Origin: an uncultured Anaerolineae bacterium
Lineage (GTDB): Bacteria; Chloroflexota; Anaerolineae; Anaerolineales; Villigracilaceae
DNA: 13,632 nt
Direction: 5' to 3'
Assembly (NCBI GenBank): GCA_903854805.1
Contig: CAINXK010000593.1
Span: 1-13,632, forward strand
Below the pieces are notes generated by a model that was not told where the DNA came from, ran no database searches, and saw nothing but the letters and a program-made list of their open reading frames with translations. Position 1 is the first letter of the stretch, and every line of letters begins with the position of its first letter. The translations under genes were made by a program, and so were the position numbers. Below, in pieces: positions 12,744-13,632 of the stretch.

Positions 12744-13457
12744 ATGCAAATCACAGATGAAGTTGCCGAAACGCTAAAATCGTATGTATACATCTATACC
12801 GACCCGCACAATGGCGAAATATTCTACATCGGAAAAGGCAAAGGGAATCGGCTCTTTTCACATCTTTCTGATCAATCTGAATCCGAAAAAGTAGCCCGGA
12901 TTGCCGAAATTCGAAGCAGTGGGCTGGAGCCGCAGATCGATCTTTTGCGATATGGGCTAACAGACATGGAAGCCGCGCTCGTAGAGGCTGCATCCATAGA
13001 TTTAATTGGGAAGACAAAATTAACTAATAAAATATCCGGCTTCGATGGACACAGCTTTCCTCGAATCACCAGCCAGGAGGTTATCATTATGTTGACTGCC
13101 AAACATGTAGATGTTCGGCATAAGGCGATCTTGATCACTAGCAATAGACTTTATCGAAGTAGTATGACGTCTGAAGAACTATATGAAACTTACCGGGGTT
13201 GTTGGAAGGTCGGAATTCGTCGAAACAAGGCTGACTATGTTATGGCTGTTTACCAGGGAATTGTCCGCGAAGTTTATCGTATTGATCAGTGGTACCCAGC
13301 TGGAACGCTTGAATATAAAACGAGGGACTCGTCAGATTTCAAAGGCAGTGGTCGATGGGAATTTTCAGGCGACGTCGCGCTTGATATTCGAGATGAGTAT
13401 GTCAATTTCTCGGTTGGAAAAGGCAATCAAAACCCGATTCGATATGCAAATGTGTAA
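12744..13457 (+). CDS. GIY-YIG nuclease-like protein (LEM-3-like) with an unknown C-terminal domain
   Basis: 237 residues from ATG 12744. A TTG start at 12672 would add 24 residues unrelated to the domain, and neither start has a clear ribosome binding site. Residues ~12-95 form a GIY-YIG domain: 'YVYIYTDPHNGEIFYIGKGK' (14-33), R36 and H40 in 'GNRLFSH', and the likely catalytic E81 in 'EAALVEAASIDLIG'. Spacing is that of the LEM-3-like branch, unlike the T5orf172-like nuclease at 5077. Residues ~125-237 contain 'ITSNRLYRSSMTSEELYETY' and 'WKVGIRRNKADYVMAVYQG', a conserved-looking strand-rich block that may be PUA/EVE-like. Such folds recognise modified bases, but this assignment is tentative. 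Relatives occur as stand-alone genes, so a defence role is inferred from context. Confidence 0.8.
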   Translation: MQITDEVAETLKSYVYIYTDPHNGEIFYIGKGKGNRLFSHLSDQSESEKVARIAEIRSSGLEPQIDLLRYGLTDMEAALVEAASIDLIGKTKLTNKISGFDGHSFPRITSQEVIIMLTAKHVDVRHKAILITSNRLYRSSMTSEELYETYRGCWKVGIRRNKADYVMAVYQGIVREVYRIDQWYPAGTLEYKTRDSSDFKGSGRWEFSGDVALDIRDEYVNFSVGKGNQNPIRYANV

Positions 13458-13632
13458 TTGTTTTTTGACAGCTTTCCTGATACTTAACACAAAAAATCAA
13501 TGAACAATATGAGAATAAAAGACCTAGCCACCGTACAGTTTCAAAAATAGGTGCAAAGAGAGCAGTTGAGAGCTGGAAGCGAGTTGATTAGGCGCCTTTC
13601 GATCAAGCGAAAACCGATCTGGAAAATGCTCA
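13458..13632. other. End of the window without a supported gene
   Basis: No start codon with a ribosome binding site opens a convincing frame here. One + frame, 13481-13591, has 36 open codons ending in 'SKIGAKRAVESWKRVD', which looks protein-like but has no start and may be a gene remnant. No terminator is seen after the GIY-YIG gene. Confidence 0.3.

Noticed and set aside
1..13632. CRISPR arrays, rRNA genes, insertion sequences or transposase genes
   Set aside because: No regularly spaced repeats, rRNA-like sequence, or recognisable transposase or integrase was found on either strand.

Overview
The window is an accessory defence-type island of a bacterium. The lineage is uncertain. The small TPR protein at 12011 (one TPR unit of the type 'DDERAW...STDEERILCLKQMIRLNP', then a membrane anchor) resembles proteins common in Chloroflexota such as Anaerolineae, so I lean that way at low confidence. 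All long genes stay open under code 11. Apart from a CDGSH gene and an HsdS relic at the left edge, every gene lies on the + strand.

Layout. 1-205 (-): start of a CDGSH-type iron-sulfur protein, cut by the window edge. 388-543 (-): a relic of the C-terminal end of a type I specificity subunit (HsdS). 1064-2335: an EcsC-like/TerB-like membrane protein with its own promoter. 2336-2848: a gene-free stretch with two near-perfect palindromes. 2849-8055: a tight operon of three overlapping genes. These are a 237-aa methyltransferase-like protein without the catalytic NPPY motif, a 510-aa Eco57I-like adenine methyltransferase with NPPY, and a ~992-aa fusion of a GIY-YIG-type (T5orf172-like) nuclease, an SF2 helicase and a C-terminal Tudor/UvrD-tail-like module. 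8290-10086: a DUF262 + DUF1524 (GmrSD-like, HNH) nuclease that starts with TTG. 10185-11399: an unrecognised protein with a possible degenerate PLD-like N-terminus. 11508-11867: a small gene interrupted by one in-frame TGA. 12011-12649: the TPR/membrane protein, with a near-consensus promoter. 12744-13457: a second, unrelated GIY-YIG protein with an unknown C-terminal domain.

How the parts may fit. The 2849-8055 operon reads as a restriction-modification system. A two-subunit methyltransferase would protect host sites, and an ATP-driven GIY-YIG/helicase would cut unmodified DNA. The methyltransferase gene drops from about 55% GC to about 42% GC at its NPPY motif and returns to about 58% in the next gene, as expected if the target-recognition half was exchanged. 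The adjacent GmrSD-like protein belongs to a family of modification-dependent nucleases, so it may add a second layer against phages with modified DNA. The PLD-like candidate, the second GIY-YIG protein and the HsdS relic fit repeated gain and loss of defence genes at this locus. The operon's domain order and split methyltransferase, together with the DUF262 neighbour, are the best candidate here for an under-described system. Whether it is already catalogued cannot be decided from sequence alone.
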